From Planctomycetota bacterium (GTDB lineage Bacteria > Planctomycetota > Planctomycetia > Pirellulales > Thermoguttaceae), in NCBI GenBank assembly GCA_021784975.1, contig JAJYGU010000208.1, positions 1-7,883 on the forward strand: DNA of 7,883 nucleotides. Direction: 5' to 3'. The notes beneath the pieces were generated by a model. It saw nothing but the letters and a program-made list of their open reading frames with translations, did no database searches and was not told the DNA's origin. Below, piece by piece: positions 6,335-7,883 of this stretch. The translations under genes were made by a program, and so were the position numbers. Within the stretch, counting starts at the first letter, position 1. Every line of letters starts with the position of its first letter.

Positions 6335-6408
6335 GCGAACCACCATTCTGTGGGGTGCGCTCGGTAGAAACGGGGCAGCGAATCGCGGTCGGCTGCTTGC
6401 CGAGAAGC

Positions 6409-6413
6409 AGAGG
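6409..6413 (+). promoter_or_regulatory. Ribosome binding site deciding the comEC start
   Basis: AGAGG lies 10 nt before the ATG at 6424. A second ATG at 6433 is in frame, but its own upstream sequence (TGCCGGTC) is not ribosome-binding-site-like, so 6424 is preferred. Confidence 0.4.
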
Positions 6414-6423
6414 CGGCAAGAAA

Positions 6424-7883
6424 ATGCCGGTCATGCCCAGTCAGCCGATTGAGCCACAAGTTGCACGAGGCTCTTGCACCTCGTCAGGGGACCGATGGCA
6501 GCCGCTGGTGGTGGTGCTGGTAGCGGTCTGTGGGGGCATCGTGTGGGATCGCTTCTGGCCGCTGCCGATTGCGTGGTGGGGGATCGTTGCGGTGGGCGGC
6601 GTCGGGCTGTGGTTGGTCGCTTGGCGCAGAGATCGGCTCCGGGTTGCCGCGCCGTTTCTGCTTCTGGCAGCCGCTGCAATGGCCGCGGCTTGGCACCACG
6701 GCCGCTGGCACCGGATGGCTACCGACGATCTGGCTTGTTTCGCCGGGCGCAAACCGGAACCGATGTGCGTTCAGGCGATCGTGGTCGCCATGCCACGCCG
6801 CCAGGCTACGCCGGCCTTCGATCCTCTGCGGCTGATGGCCCCGGAACCATGTTCGCGGCTTGAGGTCGACTTGACGGCGCTCCGCGACGGAACCCACTGG
6901 CGGTCGGTCTCGGGTCGAGCGGCCCTGTCTGTCTTCGGGGCGCCGCCGGAGGTTCGCGCCGGCGACCGGGTGCAATGTTTCGCCACGCTCTCCGCTCCCT
7001 CGGCCCCGCAAAACCCGGGGGCCTTCAACCACCGCGATTATCTGCGGAGCGAGGGGGTCCATAGCGAGCTTCGCGCCAAGTCGCCCGGCTGCGTTACCGT
7101 GATCGAGCCCGGCAACTGGTTCGATCCGCGGCGGATCTTGGATCAGTTGCGTACCCGCAGCAATCAACTGTTCGCCGCCCACTTGGACCCGCGCTCGGCG
7201 GAAATGGCGGCCGGGGTCTTATTGGGCCAGCGCGACCAGATCGAGTCGCAGCGGATCGAGACCTTCATGGCCACCGGCACGATCCACTTGCTGGTGATTG
7301 CCGGTCTGCACCTGAGCATCCTGGCCGGGGCCTTGTTCTGGGTCGCCCGCCGCACTCCATTGCCGCGGAGTTCGGCCGTCGTTCTGGCGGGCACGATCAC
7401 GCTCTTCTACATGCTGCTGGTCGATGCCGGTCCGCCAGTGGTCCGGGCCACCGTGTTGGTCCAAGTGGCCTGTCTGGCGGTCCTTTTGGGCCGTCGTCCT
7501 TTGGGCTTCAACTCGCTGGCCGCGGCGGCCTTGGTGGTGCTGGCCATCAATCCCAGCCATCTGTTTCACGTGGGGGCTCAGCTCTCCTTCCTTTCTGTGG
7601 CGGCACTGATCTGGTGGGCGCCACGCTGGTCCGGCCGCCGGCATTCCGAGCCCGGCGATGATTCCCCGCGGCCTATTCTCAGCGGGCCGGGGCGAATCGC
7701 TCGGTCCCTCCTCCGCGCCGCCACGCACATGGTCCTGGTCAGTCTGACCATCTGGTTGCTGACCATGCCGCTGGTGATGGCCCGCTTCCATCTGTGCACC
7801 CCGGTGGCCGTTTTCATCAACGCCGTGGTTTGGTTGCCGATGGCCTGTGCCTTGCTGAGCGGATCCGCACTGCTGGCGGTGGG
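6424..7883 (+). CDS. comEC: ComEC/Rec2 DNA-uptake channel, N-terminal 486 codons (cut by window edge)
   Basis: The frame is open from the ATG at 6424 to the window end. ComEC forms the inner-membrane channel that brings single-stranded DNA into the cytoplasm during natural transformation. After a polar leader of about 25 residues come three hydrophobic segments (27-40, 47-66, 73-90). An extracytoplasmic DUF4131-type domain follows (about 95-230) with the typical Q-N-P-G-A-F-N-H-R-D-Y-L motif at 196-207. The Competence domain starts near residue 260. It shows G-Q-R-D-x-I (268-273), the family signature HLLVIAGLHLSILAG (288-302), P-P-V-V-R-A-T at 337-343, G-R-R-P at 356-359 and N-P-S-H-L-F-H-V-G-A-Q-L-S-F-L-S (376-391). 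The C-terminal metallo-beta-lactamase domain, if present, lies beyond the window. No other competence gene is visible, and ComEC homologues are common in bacteria not known to be transformable, so activity is not implied. Confidence 0.93.
   Translation, partial: MPVMPSQPIEPQVARGSCTSSGDRWQPLVVVLVAVCGGIVWDRFWPLPIAWWGIVAVGGVGLWLVAWRRDRLRVAAPFLLLAAAAMAAAWHHGRWHRMATDDLACFAGRKPEPMCVQAIVVAMPRRQATPAFDPLRLMAPEPCSRLEVDLTALRDGTHWRSVSGRAALSVFGAPPEVRAGDRVQCFATLSAPSAPQNPGAFNHRDYLRSEGVHSELRAKSPGCVTVIEPGNWFDPRRILDQLRTRSNQLFAAHLDPRSAEMAAGVLLGQRDQIESQRIETFMATGTIHLLVIAGLHLSILAGALFWVARRTPLPRSSAVVLAGTITLFYMLLVDAGPPVVRATVLVQVACLAVLLGRRPLGFNSLAAAALVVLAINPSHLFHVGAQLSFLSVAALIWWAPRWSGRRHSEPGDDSPRPILSGPGRIARSLLRAATHMVLVSLTIWLLTMPLVMARFHLCTPVAVFINAVVWLPMACALLSGSALLAV

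Noticed and set aside
6318..6346. Plus-strand TTGACA as a comEC promoter
   Set aside because: The -35 is perfect, but the hexamer 17 bp downstream (CACCAT) matches only half of the -10 consensus, so it was not called as a promoter.
6474..7182. Frames at 6474-6863 (plus) and 6484-7182 (minus)
   Set aside because: These are off-frame shadows of comEC, whose true frame starts at 6424 and is recognisable by ComEC motifs.
1..7883. tRNA, rRNA, CRISPR array, complete insertion sequence or riboswitch
   Set aside because: No cloverleaf, rRNA-like stretch, regularly spaced direct repeats, transposase or known aptamer pattern was seen in the window.

Overview
The window looks like a piece of a high-GC bacterial chromosome, most likely from a planctomycete of the Pirellulales type. 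This is inferred from gene content: tandem exported formylglycine-type sulfatases, a large GT87-type membrane protein, a cysteine-rich secreted small protein ending in an RC-x3-QRF-like tail, and a ComEC homologue. No marker gene fixes the taxon.

Layout. Positions 1-162 (minus) hold the start of a small membrane protein cut by the window edge. Positions 378-860 (minus) hold a 160-residue, 14-cysteine, probably exported protein with its own Shine-Dalgarno; a GC-rich stem-loop follows its stop codon. Positions 861-1203 carry no convincing gene but include a perfect 15-bp palindrome. Positions 1204-1633 (minus) hold the remains of a DUF4160-DUF2442 pair. This toxin-antitoxin-like two-gene module has lost the first third of DUF4160, and an in-frame TAA interrupts DUF2442. 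Positions 1834-4947 (plus) are two sulfatases 15 bp apart, in all likelihood one operon. Positions 5049-6287 (minus) hold a polytopic GT87/DUF2029-type glycosyltransferase, convergent with the sulfatases. Its good -35/-10 promoter sits so close to the start codon that the mRNA may be leaderless. Positions 6424-7883 (plus) are the first 486 codons of comEC, divergent from the GT87 gene and running off the window.

How the genes fit together. The only clear functional unit is the sulfatase pair. Both enzymes have signal peptides and the C-x-P-S-R formylglycine motif, but they differ in core residues (DD/DNG versus DQ/DHGD), so they probably act on different sulfate esters, perhaps in breakdown of a sulfated polysaccharide. 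No maturase, transporter or glycosidase is in the window to name the substrate. GT87 and comEC share only the 136-bp divergent promoter region. The DUF4160-DUF2442 remnant and the surrounding 1.6 kb of low coding density look like accessory sequence in decay. No complete new system is evident; the decayed gene pair and the GT87 promoter are the most informative non-routine signals.
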